A DNA stretch of 27,609 bases from a virus, in IMG/VR virus record IMGVR_UViG_3300024346_000405, positions 1-27,609 of that record; one strand, written 5' to 3'. The number at the start of each line of letters is the position of its first letter. Position 1 is the first letter of the stretch. Under the pieces are notes generated by a model. The model was not told where the DNA came from. It saw nothing but the letters and a program-made list of their open reading frames with translations, and made no database searches. Positions 7,933 to 14,674 of the stretch are shown piece after piece. Position numbers and translations under genes: made by a program.

Positions 7933-8277
7933 TTGTTAAGAAGAGAATTCGCTGGTGGTGTTTTAAAAACACAATTAACAGCAAATGTATCCAACTCAGC
8001 AACATCAATTGTAGTTATTGATGGAAGTACATTCCCCTCCGGTTCTCTAAACCCTTTTGTAATTGTAATTGGAAGAGGAACTGCAGCAGAAGAAAAAATT
8101 CTCTGCTCTTCAAGATCAGCAAATACTTTTACTGTATCTTCAAGAGGTTATGATTCAACAAGTGCAATAGCGCATACAGCGGGTGAAATCGTTGATCATG
8201 TGCTAGATGCAACCACAATTCAGGATATGAACACTGTGGCTAATGACACAAGCATTCTTGCTTGGATGAGGTTCTAA
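7933..8277 (+). CDS. Small beta-rich phage structural protein, baseplate or fibre-like
   Basis: The 114-residue protein reads as a beta-sandwich: TSIVVIDGSTFPSG, an FVIVIGRGTAAEEKILCSS strand pair, then TFTVSSRGYDSTSAIAHTAG. This 'value at a position, E-E-K-I-L, RGYDST-A-AH--G' layout matches a domain that recurs in phage tail and fibre proteins (recollection, not checked). It ends in a short helix with DATTIQDMNTVAND. Translation probably begins at TTG 7933 behind AGGGGG (7922-7927). No ATG is available near the N-terminus. The stop overlaps the next start (TAATG at 8275-8279). Confidence 0.68.
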   Translation: MLRREFAGGVLKTQLTANVSNSATSIVVIDGSTFPSGSLNPFVIVIGRGTAAEEKILCSSRSANTFTVSSRGYDSTSAIAHTAGEIVDHVLDATTIQDMNTVANDTSILAWMRF

Positions 8278-8609
8278 TGGCTAACTTAACTCCCAAAACT
8301 CTTTATATCGGTAGCGATAGCGCAGCTAATGTTTACACATTAAGCTCCAATGTTGGAAGCTATGCGATTGTGAAGAATATAAATATTTGCAACACAGGCG
8401 GAAGCACACTGCTTTGCAATGTTCATCTTATTCCCGCAAGTGGTTCTGCTGGTGCAAACAACAAAGTGTTAAGCAACTTTTCAGTTCTTAGTGGAGAAAC
8501 TATATCTTACGATTCAGCAGTTGTTATTAACGCTGGTGCTTCTATTTATGTAAGTTCAAGTGTGTCAACAGCAACTTACACTATTAGTGGTGTGGAGTAT
8601 GTCGCTTAA
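8277..8609 (+). CDS. Small beta-sandwich virion protein
   Basis: This 110-residue protein is beta-rich, with LYIGSDSAANVYTLSS, NINICNTGGSTLLCNVHL and a final TYTISGVEYVA. The pattern 'N-x-CNTGGSTLLCNVHLIP..G..VLSNFSVLSGETIS' is matched in layout by the protein at 13598-13957 (ILLTNTTASSKTATIRLKP..ILSSVTINANETVSF). The two are probably paralogues of an Ig-like family that decorates virions or caps fibres. ATG 8277 overlaps the previous stop as TAATG, with GAGG at 8268-8271 as a short ribosome binding site. An in-frame ATG at 8262 would extend it by five residues but is less likely. Confidence 0.7.
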   Translation: MANLTPKTLYIGSDSAANVYTLSSNVGSYAIVKNINICNTGGSTLLCNVHLIPASGSAGANNKVLSNFSVLSGETISYDSAVVINAGASIYVSSSVSTATYTISGVEYVA

Positions 8610-8621
8610 TCAATAATCAAG

Positions 8622-8627
8622 TATTAT
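8622..8627 (+). promoter_or_regulatory. Putative -10 element for a leaderless gene at 8634
   Basis: TATTAT sits 6 nt before GTG 8634 in the 24-nt gap between genes, so transcription would start at or next to the start codon. No Shine-Dalgarno is present. No clear -35 is seen. Confidence 0.5.
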
Positions 8628-8633
8628 TGTTAG

Positions 8634-10322
8634 GTGAGACAATTAAGATTTAAAAAAGGTTCTTGGGTATTAATACCTTTAATTTTTATTTCTATTTTCG
8701 CATCCCCCGCTAAGGCTGAAAACCTAATAATCACACAGCCAACGGATGTTTGGTTTGATTACAGCGAGACAACTCAGTTTATAGCGCAGACTTACATGAT
8801 TACTGGGTATAACTCAGATCCAATGCTGTGGCTATACAACGAAGCAGGCACTTTGCTCTACAGTATTGATGATTCCATTGGTTTGCAGTCGTATATCTCA
8901 ATGGAAGTCCCTGCTGGTCGTTACCGGCTAAGGGCTGGTATTTGCTGTAACGACCCCAATGCTTGGCATACCAATGGAGGGTGGAACTTACAATATGAAT
9001 TAAGTTTTAACGGCGTTGGTTCTACTCAAACTACTTCTACGACAGTGGAATCAACCACAACTACTTCTACCACAATAGAGCCAACTACTACAACTTCTAC
9101 AACGACCACCACAACAACCACAACCACAACGACAGTGGTGCCGACCACAACAACAACATCTTCAACTACAACCTCCACTACAACTTCTACAACAACTATA
9201 GCACCTGAGCCTGAACCGAATGCAACGACTGTTGAGGAAGTTATTCCCCCTCCTGTTGAAACACTTCCAACAGAAAACACCACTGTTTCAATTCCCGAGT
9301 TGGACCAAACTCCAGTTTCTACTCCAGAAATAGATACAACACCTGTTGAAATTCCTGAAGACCCAACGCCAACAATTGAAGTTCCCCAAGAGGTTCAAGA
9401 AACTATAGATGCAACGGTTGATGATATTTTTGATGCACCTATAACCAATGCAAACCTTGCAAATGCTGTTGATGATTTAGTAGCGGATGCCGGAACCCCT
9501 GAAGAACTCACGGCAGTGGTTAATTCTCTTCTTGGTCAAGATTTAACTGATTCGCAGTTTTCTACAGTTATTGATTCAGTGTTTGATGGGCCTATGTCTG
9601 ACGAAAACTTCTCTGCTGCAGTTGAAGCGGTCTTTGATGATACATCTAAATTAAGCGCAGACCAGTTTGAAGCTGCTGTTGATGCAGTCTTTTCTGAGCC
9701 GTTATCTGAAGAGCAATTTTCTGCTGCTCTTGATTCCATTTTTGATGAACCAATCTCGGATGAGAAATTTGCATCGGTTATTGATTCTGTATTAGATACG
9801 CCGTTGTCAGATGAACAATTTGAAGCGGTTGTTGGAATTTTAGAGTCAGATTCTGTTTCTGAAGAACAAGTGTCTAATGCTGTTGACAGTGTTTTGGAAC
9901 TTGGTGTTACAGAAGACCAAGCAACCGACCTTGCTACAAGTGCAAAGGTTTTGGAAAGTATTGACGCAGATCAGGCTACAGAGATTTTCCAAGAGATTCC
10001 TGTTGAGAACCTTACTCCAGCAGAAGAAGCTGCCCTTGTTGCAACACTTACTGAAGCGCCAGAAGAAATTAAAGAATCCTTTGAAGGCGCTATTGACATT
10101 TTCGGAGAAGGTCTTGATGATTATGTCCCAACAGGCTCTGGAATTGATGTAAAAGCAAGAAGAGCACTGATTGCCGTAACAACGGCTTTAACAACTATTA
10201 CAACGGCTCCTATGCCCTCTGGAGGCAGTTCTGCACCATCGGGTGGAGGTTCTGGTGGACCATCGGGAAGCGGTGGTTCTGGTAACACAGATCGGGGTAG
10301 TACCCGATCAAGGAGAAAATAA
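8634..10322 (+). CDS. Secreted or surface protein with signal peptide, Thr-rich linker and acidic repeats
   Basis: This is a 562-residue protein with a textbook signal peptide: basic RQLRFKKGS, hydrophobic WVLIPLIFISIF, and SPAKA before residue 29, a likely signal peptidase I site. Residues 30-125 look like a PPC-type beta-sandwich (DPMLWLYNEAG, VPAGRYRLRAG, two adjacent Cys in GICCND). Residues about 132-190 are a Thr-rich, probably extended linker. From about residue 303, at least five 17-residue acidic repeats of the form PLSDEQFxAAVDSVFDE follow. The C-terminus is Gly/Ser-rich and ends in SRRK. Such mucin-like Thr stretches are common in exported proteins of aquatic Actinobacteria (recollection). 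GTG 8634 is required for the signal peptide and has no Shine-Dalgarno. The gene lies immediately before the lysis cassette, so roles in envelope remodelling, lysis timing or superinfection exclusion are possible but unproven. Confidence 0.8.
   Translation: MRQLRFKKGSWVLIPLIFISIFASPAKAENLIITQPTDVWFDYSETTQFIAQTYMITGYNSDPMLWLYNEAGTLLYSIDDSIGLQSYISMEVPAGRYRLRAGICCNDPNAWHTNGGWNLQYELSFNGVGSTQTTSTTVESTTTTSTTIEPTTTTSTTTTTTTTTTTTVVPTTTTTSSTTTSTTTSTTTIAPEPEPNATTVEEVIPPPVETLPTENTTVSIPELDQTPVSTPEIDTTPVEIPEDPTPTIEVPQEVQETIDATVDDIFDAPITNANLANAVDDLVADAGTPEELTAVVNSLLGQDLTDSQFSTVIDSVFDGPMSDENFSAAVEAVFDDTSKLSADQFEAAVDAVFSEPLSEEQFSAALDSIFDEPISDEKFASVIDSVLDTPLSDEQFEAVVGILESDSVSEEQVSNAVDSVLELGVTEDQATDLATSAKVLESIDADQATEIFQEIPVENLTPAEEAALVATLTEAPEEIKESFEGAIDIFGEGLDDYVPTGSGIDVKARRALIAVTTALTTITTAPMPSGGSSAPSGGGSGGPSGSGGSGNTDRGSTRSRRK
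9028..9200 (+). repeat. Low-complexity Thr-codon repeat (ACA/ACT/ACC) encoding the Thr-rich linker
   Basis: The stretch is dominated by ACN codons with interspersed TCT, giving runs of Thr in the secreted protein. Its complement encodes Val runs, which explains an apparent antisense open frame here. Such tracts change length by replication slippage. Confidence 0.8.
9540..9850 (+). repeat. Degenerate 51-bp repeats encoding 17-residue acidic units
   Basis: At protein level, units such as DLTDSQFSTVIDSVFDG, PLSEEQFSAALDSIFDE and PISDEKFASVIDSVLDT follow one another with a 17-residue period. Some units are extended by two or three residues. DNA identity between copies is moderate, indicating old duplication with selection on the protein pattern. 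Confidence 0.75.
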
Positions 10323-10492
10323 TGTTTAAGAAAATATTAAACGAACTTCACGCTTTGGCGTGGACATTATCCGGAGGTGTAATTGTATTAATTACATTAT
10401 CTGGAAAAACTCAAGCTTATGGATTATGGCTAACAGTTGCTGCTTTTGTTGTTCATATGTTTGGAGTTCTGATTAAAAAGGATGAAGAATAA
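10322..10492 (+). CDS. Small two-helix membrane protein, holin or antiholin candidate
   Basis: A 56-residue protein is encoded: MFKKILNELHALAW, then a hydrophobic segment (about 16-28), a short turn with GKTQAYG, a second hydrophobic segment (about 35-51) and a charged IKKDEE tail. That is a class II holin-like hairpin. ATG 10322 overlaps the upstream stop (TAATG) and is preceded by AAGGAG (10310-10315). The stop overlaps the next start in the same way, so three genes in a row are coupled. Position just before another membrane protein and the endolysin supports a lysis role. Size and topology alone cannot separate holin from antiholin. Confidence 0.7.
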   Translation: MFKKILNELHALAWTLSGGVIVLITLSGKTQAYGLWLTVAAFVVHMFGVLIKKDEE

Positions 10493-10740
10493 TGAATAAT
10501 ACAAAAAATATTTTGTTAAGAATACTAGCTGTATTTGGAGCATCTGGTCTTGGTGTGATTGGCGCTGGCTCTATCGCTGGAGTTAATCTACCTCAAGCAA
10601 TCCTGATGGCTGGAATTGGAGGGGTTGCTAAAGTTGTTGAAGGATTAGCTAAGGCTTTCCTTAATGATGGCAAACTTGACCTTGACGAGATTGATGAAAT
10701 CTTTAATGGATCCAAGACTCAGCCTAAAAATGACATCTAA
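10492..10740 (+). CDS. Small Gly/Ala-rich membrane protein, holin candidate
   Basis: The 82-residue protein has a basic N-terminus (NNTKNILLR), a long Gly-rich hydrophobic stretch (about 10-30), a second Gly/Ala/Val-rich amphipathic segment (about 33-56) and an acidic tail (LDLDEIDEIF). This resembles small phage holins that form inner-membrane lesions. ATG 10492 overlaps the previous stop (TAATG), with AAGGATGAAG just upstream. A promoter-like element and then a third small membrane protein follow. Function is inferred from topology and neighbourhood. Confidence 0.65.
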   Translation: MNNTKNILLRILAVFGASGLGVIGAGSIAGVNLPQAILMAGIGGVAKVVEGLAKAFLNDGKLDLDEIDEIFNGSKTQPKNDI

Positions 10741-10742
10741 TG

Positions 10743-10748
10743 TATAAT
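10743..10748 (+). promoter_or_regulatory. Putative -10 element for the holin-endolysin pair
   Basis: A consensus TATAAT preceded by TG (10741-10742) lies just after the stop at 10738-10740. Transcription would begin near 10755, giving a leader of about 30 nt with a short inverted repeat GTGG-TTAT-CCAC (10759-10770) and AAGGAG (10771-10776) before ATG 10786. A separate promoter here would allow independent timing of the endolysin genes. Confidence 0.5.
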
Positions 10749-10785
10749 TGACTTATAGTGGTTATCCACAAAGGAGATATTTTAT

Positions 10786-10974
10786 ATGAAAATTACAGAA
10801 GCACAAAAGGCACTAGCAGCATCATACGCAAGAAGCGTATTGGGAGCCGCAGTTGCCGTGTACGCATCAACTGGTGATGCAAAAATGGCTGCGAATGCAT
10901 TGTGGGCTGCGGCTCTCCCTGTCATCATTCGCTACCTGAATCCAAACGATTCTGCTTTTGGGAAGGTAAAGTAA
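10786..10974 (+). CDS. Holin-like small protein
   Basis: This is a 62-residue protein: KITEAQKALAASYARSVLGA, then an Ala-rich hydrophobic stretch (AAVAVYAST), a second one (ANALWAAALPVIIRYL), and NPNDSAFGKVK. The ending 'P-[IV]-x-R-x-LNPND-AFG' is a pattern I recall in small putative holins of marine and freshwater phages. AAGGAG (10771-10776) lies 9 nt before ATG 10786. The stop overlaps the endolysin start (TAATG), so the two are made together. It is the best holin candidate of the three small membrane proteins because it is directly coupled to the endolysin. Confidence 0.72.
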   Translation: MKITEAQKALAASYARSVLGAAVAVYASTGDAKMAANALWAAALPVIIRYLNPNDSAFGKVK

Positions 10975-11504
10975 TGCCAAGAAAGTATTCGTACTATCCT
11001 AGTTTTGACGGAAAAGGCGCACAGCCTGGAACGCTAAAACTCGTTGAACTTTGTGGAAAAAGATGGAAAGCAACAAATATGGGCGTGTATTCCGCCAGAT
11101 TGATGAGAAACTCTAAGACCGCAGGTAAAAAGATTGGCGACCCAGGCATGGAGAAATTCCTATCAGTCCACGCAACTGGAGCCGCATGTGATGTTGGCTA
11201 CACGGACCGCAAGGTTGGTGTTGAGATGTGGAACTGGTTTATTAAGTACACCAAAGAGCTTGGCATTGAAGAGATTCACGACTATGCATATGATGCTGAC
11301 AAGTCGGACAAGAATGTTGGCTATGGCCGCGGCTTCAGGTGCTCAAGAGGAGAGAACGAGGCAGGGGTCAAAATTTTTAGTGAGTCCGACAATGCCGGGT
11401 CATTCGGCGGAAAGTGGTTGCATTTAGAGCTTTCTCCAGAAATGGCAAAGGATGCTGCAAAGTTTGAAGCAGCTTGGAGAGCGTTGCCAAAGCCGGGTGC
11501 ATGA
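10974..11504 (+). CDS. Endolysin, M15-type zinc peptidase (VanY-like)
   Basis: The endolysin cleaves peptidoglycan peptides at the end of infection. The 176-residue protein carries the M15/VanY-type zinc motif: S64-V-H66-A-T-G-A-A-C-D73 (family pattern SxHxxGxAxD) and the distal W148-L-H150-L-E152 (family pattern WxH). H66, D73 and H150 are the expected zinc ligands. An acidic residue earlier in the W-L-H region or the E152 position would serve catalysis. No separate cell-wall-binding domain is visible, so this is a single-domain enzyme. ATG 10974 overlaps the previous stop and is preceded by GGAAGG (10961-10966). The ATG context, rather than an upstream in-frame codon at 10902, is chosen because the longer frame would run through the holin gene. 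Confidence 0.85.
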   Translation: MPRKYSYYPSFDGKGAQPGTLKLVELCGKRWKATNMGVYSARLMRNSKTAGKKIGDPGMEKFLSVHATGAACDVGYTDRKVGVEMWNWFIKYTKELGIEEIHDYAYDADKSDKNVGYGRGFRCSRGENEAGVKIFSESDNAGSFGGKWLHLELSPEMAKDAAKFEAAWRALPKPGA

Positions 11505-11599
11505 TGGAAGACTTGAATAAAGGAAGAAACAAATCTTGTGAATGCGGTTGTGATTGTGTTGATCAATGCGACTGCGGTTGTGAGTCTTGTGACTGCTAA
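11501..11599 (+). CDS. Cysteine-rich microprotein, metallothionein-like pattern
   Basis: The protein has 31 or 32 residues: an N-terminal M(M)EDLNKGRNK and then nine Cys among 21 residues with the spacing CxCxCxCxxxCxCxCxxCxC, separated mostly by Glu, Asp and Gly. This is how metallothioneins or other thiolate-cluster peptides look, although it matches no family I can name. Two start codons are in frame (11501 and 11504). The first forms an ATGA overlap with the endolysin stop, suggesting coupled translation. No good Shine-Dalgarno is present. It is too short to show homology by eye and could be a chance open frame. Against that, the Cys codon density is far above its surroundings and it fills the gap exactly. 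Confidence 0.55.
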   Translation: MMEDLNKGRNKSCECGCDCVDQCDCGCESCDC

Positions 11600-11601
11600 A
11601 T

Positions 11602-11937
11602 ATGGCTGGCATAAGAGATATATCAATTTATAAAGGGGATTCATATACTCATGAAGTCCGAATAAAAAATAGCGCTAATACTGCTATTAATATATCTGGT
11701 CGTACATATAGAGCTCAAATTAGAAAAACAAAATCTTCTGAGACAATTATACAAACATTTACAACAACCATTAGTAATGCTGCTGCTGGAACACTTAATA
11801 TCACATTATCATCCGGCACAACTTCGAATATAAATACTGGTATATACTATTATGATCTTGAAGAAACAAATGGATCAACTGTTACAACCTTAATGGGAGG
11901 TAAAATAACAGTTATTGGAGAAGTAAGTCGTGGCTGA
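11602..11937 (+). CDS. Beta-sandwich virion protein, possible baseplate or fibre component
   Basis: The 111-residue protein begins AGIRDISIYKGDSYTHEVRI, continues with NTAINISGRTYRAQIRKTK, and ends with GIYYYDLEETNGSTVTTL and GGKITVIGEV. It matches in layout a small Ig-like domain (BppU N-terminal-like, recollection) found at the N-terminus of many phage baseplate and fibre proteins. No Shine-Dalgarno is seen before ATG 11602, which lies 2 nt after the stop of the Cys-rich microprotein, so translational coupling is likely. It begins the fibre block and overlaps the next gene by 8 nt. Confidence 0.72.
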   Translation: MAGIRDISIYKGDSYTHEVRIKNSANTAINISGRTYRAQIRKTKSSETIIQTFTTTISNAAAGTLNITLSSGTTSNINTGIYYYDLEETNGSTVTTLMGGKITVIGEVSRG

Positions 11938-12205
11938 TATAACAACACTGCAAGTTTTGACAGGTGATGTAACCAACATTACTGTATCAAATAGCGATGT
12001 TACATCAGTTGCAGTCAGCAATGGAGATGTAACAACACTTGTCGCAACTCCAGCAACAATAACATTAGAAAGAATCTTAACAATGTCAAATGCAGCGCCA
12101 TTGGACATTGCAAGAGCCGCAAATAGCGGAACTCTTGAGGTTGCAAGTCGAGCAGATCATGTTCACTCAATCGCAAATACATTACTTGATGGAGGTAATT
12201 ACTAA
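11930..12205 (+). CDS. Small fibre-associated protein with repetitive beta N-terminus
   Basis: The 91-residue protein opens with a repeating pattern DVTNITVSNSDVTSVAVSNG (five or so short strands of the type 'DVTxxxVS'), probably a beta-solenoid or trimeric beta rod. It ends with SRADHVHSIANTLLDGGNY. The ADHVHS motif is common at the start of phage tail-fibre chains. The start is GTG 11930 with GGAG at 11917-11920. It overlaps the upstream stop by 8 nt. It is probably a linker or chaperone of the fibre that follows. Confidence 0.65.
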   Translation: MADITTLQVLTGDVTNITVSNSDVTSVAVSNGDVTTLVATPATITLERILTMSNAAPLDIARAANSGTLEVASRADHVHSIANTLLDGGNY

Positions 12206-12206
12206 A

Positions 12207-13295
12207 ATGGCTAATACAATTAGAATCAAAAGAAGGGCTTCTGGAGGAGCAGCTGGAGCGCCAGCCTCTCTGGAAAATGCAGAACTTGCATATAACGAAG
12301 TAGATGATGTCCTCTACTACGGTAAAGGAACAGGTGGAGCGGGTGGAACTGCTACAAGTGTTGAGGCAGTTGCTGGTGCAGGTGCCTACCTTACTCTTTC
12401 AGGAGTTCAGACGGTAACTGGGAATAAGACATTTAGTGGTCTTGTTCTTGTTCCAACACCAACGGCAAACACGCATGCTACAACCAAGGCTTATGTTGAT
12501 AGCGCTATTGCTGGAGTTACTCTAGGGAATACAGCGGTAACGGCTGGCTCTTATGGCGGTGCAGGCACAGTCGGCACCTTCACTGTTCAAGCAGATGGTC
12601 GTTTGACTGCTGCTGGCAATACAACCATTTCAATCACCGCTTCTCAAGTTAGCGATAGGGCTACAAATCTTGTAACTGGTCTTACTGGTACAGCCAATCA
12701 GATTGCAGTTTCCAACTCAGGTGTTGGAGCTGTAACAATTAGCCTTCCAGCTGATGTTACAATCTCAAATACTCTCACTGTTACTGGAGATCTTGTTGTT
12801 AATGGAAATACTACAACTCTTAACACCGCAACTCTAACTGTTGAGGATAAGAATATTGTTCTTGCAAATGTTGATACACCAACAGACACAACTGCAGACG
12901 GTGCTGGTTTCACAATCAAGGGTGCAACAGATAAGACTCTTAATTGGGTTGATGCAACAGATGCATGGACATCTTCAGAACACCTAAATCTTCTCACCAC
13001 CAAGAGTTTCCAAATTGCCGGAACTTCAGTTCTTTCTGGAACAACTTTGGGTTCAGGTGTCACAGGCTCAAGTTTGACATCAGTTGGAACCATTGTAACT
13101 GGTGTATGGAATGGCACAGCAATTGGCGCAACTTACGGTGGTACTGGTCTTACCTCTTATACAACTGGTGACTTGGTTTACTCCTCTGCTACAAATACCC
13201 TTGCAAAACTTGGCATTGGCTCGGCAGGTCAGTTTCTTAAAGTTGTAGCAGGCGTTCCTTCGTGGTCTGATACAGTGGATGGCGGAACTTTCTGA
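12207..13295 (+). CDS. Tail fibre protein
   Basis: This is a 362-residue repetitive beta-rich protein. The N-terminus MANTIRIKRRASGG, then PASLENAELAYNEVDDVLYYG, is a pattern I recall at the start of many aquatic phage tail fibres. Middle parts contain VTGNKTFSGLV and ATTKAYVDSAIA, which are characteristic of fibre collar regions. Residues from about 200 hold repeated NTLTVTGDLVVNGNTTTLN and a long Thr/Gly-rich C-terminal region with ATYGGTGLTSYTTGDLVYSS. GGAGG (12191-12195) precedes ATG 12207. A longer frame from 12090 would overlap the previous gene and is not supported. The next gene repeats the N-terminal domain, so this fibre and the next share an attachment module. Confidence 0.8.
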   Translation: MANTIRIKRRASGGAAGAPASLENAELAYNEVDDVLYYGKGTGGAGGTATSVEAVAGAGAYLTLSGVQTVTGNKTFSGLVLVPTPTANTHATTKAYVDSAIAGVTLGNTAVTAGSYGGAGTVGTFTVQADGRLTAAGNTTISITASQVSDRATNLVTGLTGTANQIAVSNSGVGAVTISLPADVTISNTLTVTGDLVVNGNTTTLNTATLTVEDKNIVLANVDTPTDTTADGAGFTIKGATDKTLNWVDATDAWTSSEHLNLLTTKSFQIAGTSVLSGTTLGSGVTGSSLTSVGTIVTGVWNGTAIGATYGGTGLTSYTTGDLVYSSATNTLAKLGIGSAGQFLKVVAGVPSWSDTVDGGTF

Positions 13296-13307
13296 TAGGA
13301 GGGAGTA

Positions 13308-13598
13308 ATGGCTAACACCATTAAAATCAAAAACTCAGGAACGGCTTCAGCAGTCCCGGCTTCGCTTGAACATGGTGAACTGGGGCTTAACTATGCCGAT
13401 GGAAAGATTTTTTACAAAAATGGTTCTAATACAATTGTTCAGTTTAGCAGCGGAGGCTCTGTAGATCTAGATGCCCTAACTGATGTGGCTGTTACAACTC
13501 CAGCATTAGGACAGATTTTGGAATATAATGGTAGTTCATGGGTAAATAGAGATACTGTTCGTGACAACATGATTAAGTTCTACATGGAGGTTATATAA
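13308..13598 (+). CDS. Short fibre protein sharing the N-terminal module of the upstream tail fibre
   Basis: A 96-residue protein starts MANTIKIKNSGTASAVPASL and continues EHGELGLNYADGKIFYKNG, closely parallel to the first 45 residues of the protein at 12207-13295. It then has DLDALTDVAVTTPALGQIL and EYNGSSWVNRDTV, also typical of phage fibres. It is a duplicate of the attachment module with a short distal end, or the remnant of a longer fibre. AGGAGGGAG (13297-13305) gives a strong ribosome binding site. Its stop overlaps the next start as TAATG. Confidence 0.75.
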   Translation: MANTIKIKNSGTASAVPASLEHGELGLNYADGKIFYKNGSNTIVQFSSGGSVDLDALTDVAVTTPALGQILEYNGSSWVNRDTVRDNMIKFYMEVI

Positions 13599-13957
13599 TG
13601 GCTGTGACACAAAAAAGATTGGCTGGTCCAACTCAAATTACTACCGTTACATCTGTTGCATATACTGTTCCAATTAACACCACAACTATCGTTAAACAAA
13701 TCCTGTTAACTAATACAACAGCTTCTTCAAAAACTGCAACAATTCGTTTAAAGCCTCTCAATATTGCTGAAGCAAATACTCATGATATATTAAGCAGTGT
13801 AACAATTAATGCAAATGAGACTGTATCATTCAACTGCTCTATGGTTTTAATTAATAATGGAAGTACTGCGAACAATACAAATAGTGATCAAATTACATTT
13901 TTAGCATCGTCTAACTCAGCAATCAATGTTACAATATTTGGGATAGAGGAGTCATAA
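13598..13957 (+). CDS. Small beta-sandwich virion protein
   Basis: The 119-residue protein has strands VAYTVPINTTTIVKQILLTN, ASSKTATIRLKPLN and ANETVSFNCSMVLINNGS. The layout parallels the protein at 8277-8609, and the two are likely paralogues with an Ig-like fold. GGAGG (13586-13590) precedes ATG 13598, and the start overlaps the previous stop. The stop overlaps the next start (TAATG at 13955). It probably decorates or anchors the fibre. Confidence 0.68.
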   Translation: MAVTQKRLAGPTQITTVTSVAYTVPINTTTIVKQILLTNTTASSKTATIRLKPLNIAEANTHDILSSVTINANETVSFNCSMVLINNGSTANNTNSDQITFLASSNSAINVTIFGIEES

Positions 13958-14673
13958 TGACAGGTATTTCTAAATTTCCTGCATCCAATGCTTTCGCTTC
14001 CTTCATAGATGCCGCTGACCCTGTATACGGTACTGGTTCAGATGGGTCTGTAACTATTTCTGTAAATACAACTTTGTCATCTGATAAGTATTATTATAAT
14101 TTGGAAATAAGTGCAAACACAAATCTTATCACTGCCGGTTATAGAGTTTTTGTAAAGAATTTACTTACACTTCGCAATGGTTCTTTAATTGGTTTCACAA
14201 CTGGATCAAACGCAAATGGCTCAATATCTGGTGGAGGAGCTGCTAACACTGCTGTTACAAATAGTCTTGGTGGAAATAGCGCAACACAGGTCGCAGCAGT
14301 CCCAACTGTTTCAAACGGTGGAACTGGCGATAAGACGACACAGAGTGGCTACTGGTATCAACCTACACAATCTTCTAAAGGGTATGTTGTAACAGCAACT
14401 CAAACCACTCCTTTATTTTTAAGAGGAGGCGCTGGTGGTGCCTCTGGTGCTGGTGGTGGAGTTGTTATTCTTAATGCGAGATATATTTCTTGTGATGCAA
14501 ATACTATTAATGCATCAATTAGTGCACCAGGAACGGCTGGTTCTGGTGGTGGAGGAGGCGGAGTTATTGTCATCACTTCTGCACAAGCATCTTTGCCAGC
14601 AAATGTTTCAACAAATGTTGCTGGTGGAACAAGTTGCGTAGCGGGTACGGTTATTTACTCCCAGTTGGTTTGA
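13957..14673 (+). CDS. Glycine-rich adhesin-like protein, shorter paralogue
   Basis: This is a 238-residue protein. Residues about 22-80 contain DPVYGTGSDGSVTISVNTTL and YRVFVKNLLTLRNGSLIGF, a head domain shared with the next gene. Residues about 155-215 are Gly-rich (GGAGGASGAGGGVVIL, GTAGSGGGGGGVIVIT), like the sheet-forming Gly-rich adhesins at the tips of some phage fibres (for example gp38 of T4-like phages, recollection). The C-terminus returns to a short beta segment (GTSCVAGTVIY). AGAGGAG (13945-13951) is the ribosome binding site. It contains no His-rich part, unlike its larger neighbour. Confidence 0.72.
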   Translation: MTGISKFPASNAFASFIDAADPVYGTGSDGSVTISVNTTLSSDKYYYNLEISANTNLITAGYRVFVKNLLTLRNGSLIGFTTGSNANGSISGGGAANTAVTNSLGGNSATQVAAVPTVSNGGTGDKTTQSGYWYQPTQSSKGYVVTATQTTPLFLRGGAGGASGAGGGVVILNARYISCDANTINASISAPGTAGSGGGGGGVIVITSAQASLPANVSTNVAGGTSCVAGTVIYSQLV

Positions 14674-14674
14674 T

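Noticed and set aside
9026-9283. Antisense open frame with long Val runs
   Set aside because: It is the complement of the Thr-codon repeat in the secreted protein gene and has no start signal of its own.
12090-12206. Upstream extension of the tail fibre frame
   Set aside because: It would overlap the preceding gene by more than 100 nt; ATG 12207 has a GGAGG upstream and begins the recognisable fibre N-terminus.
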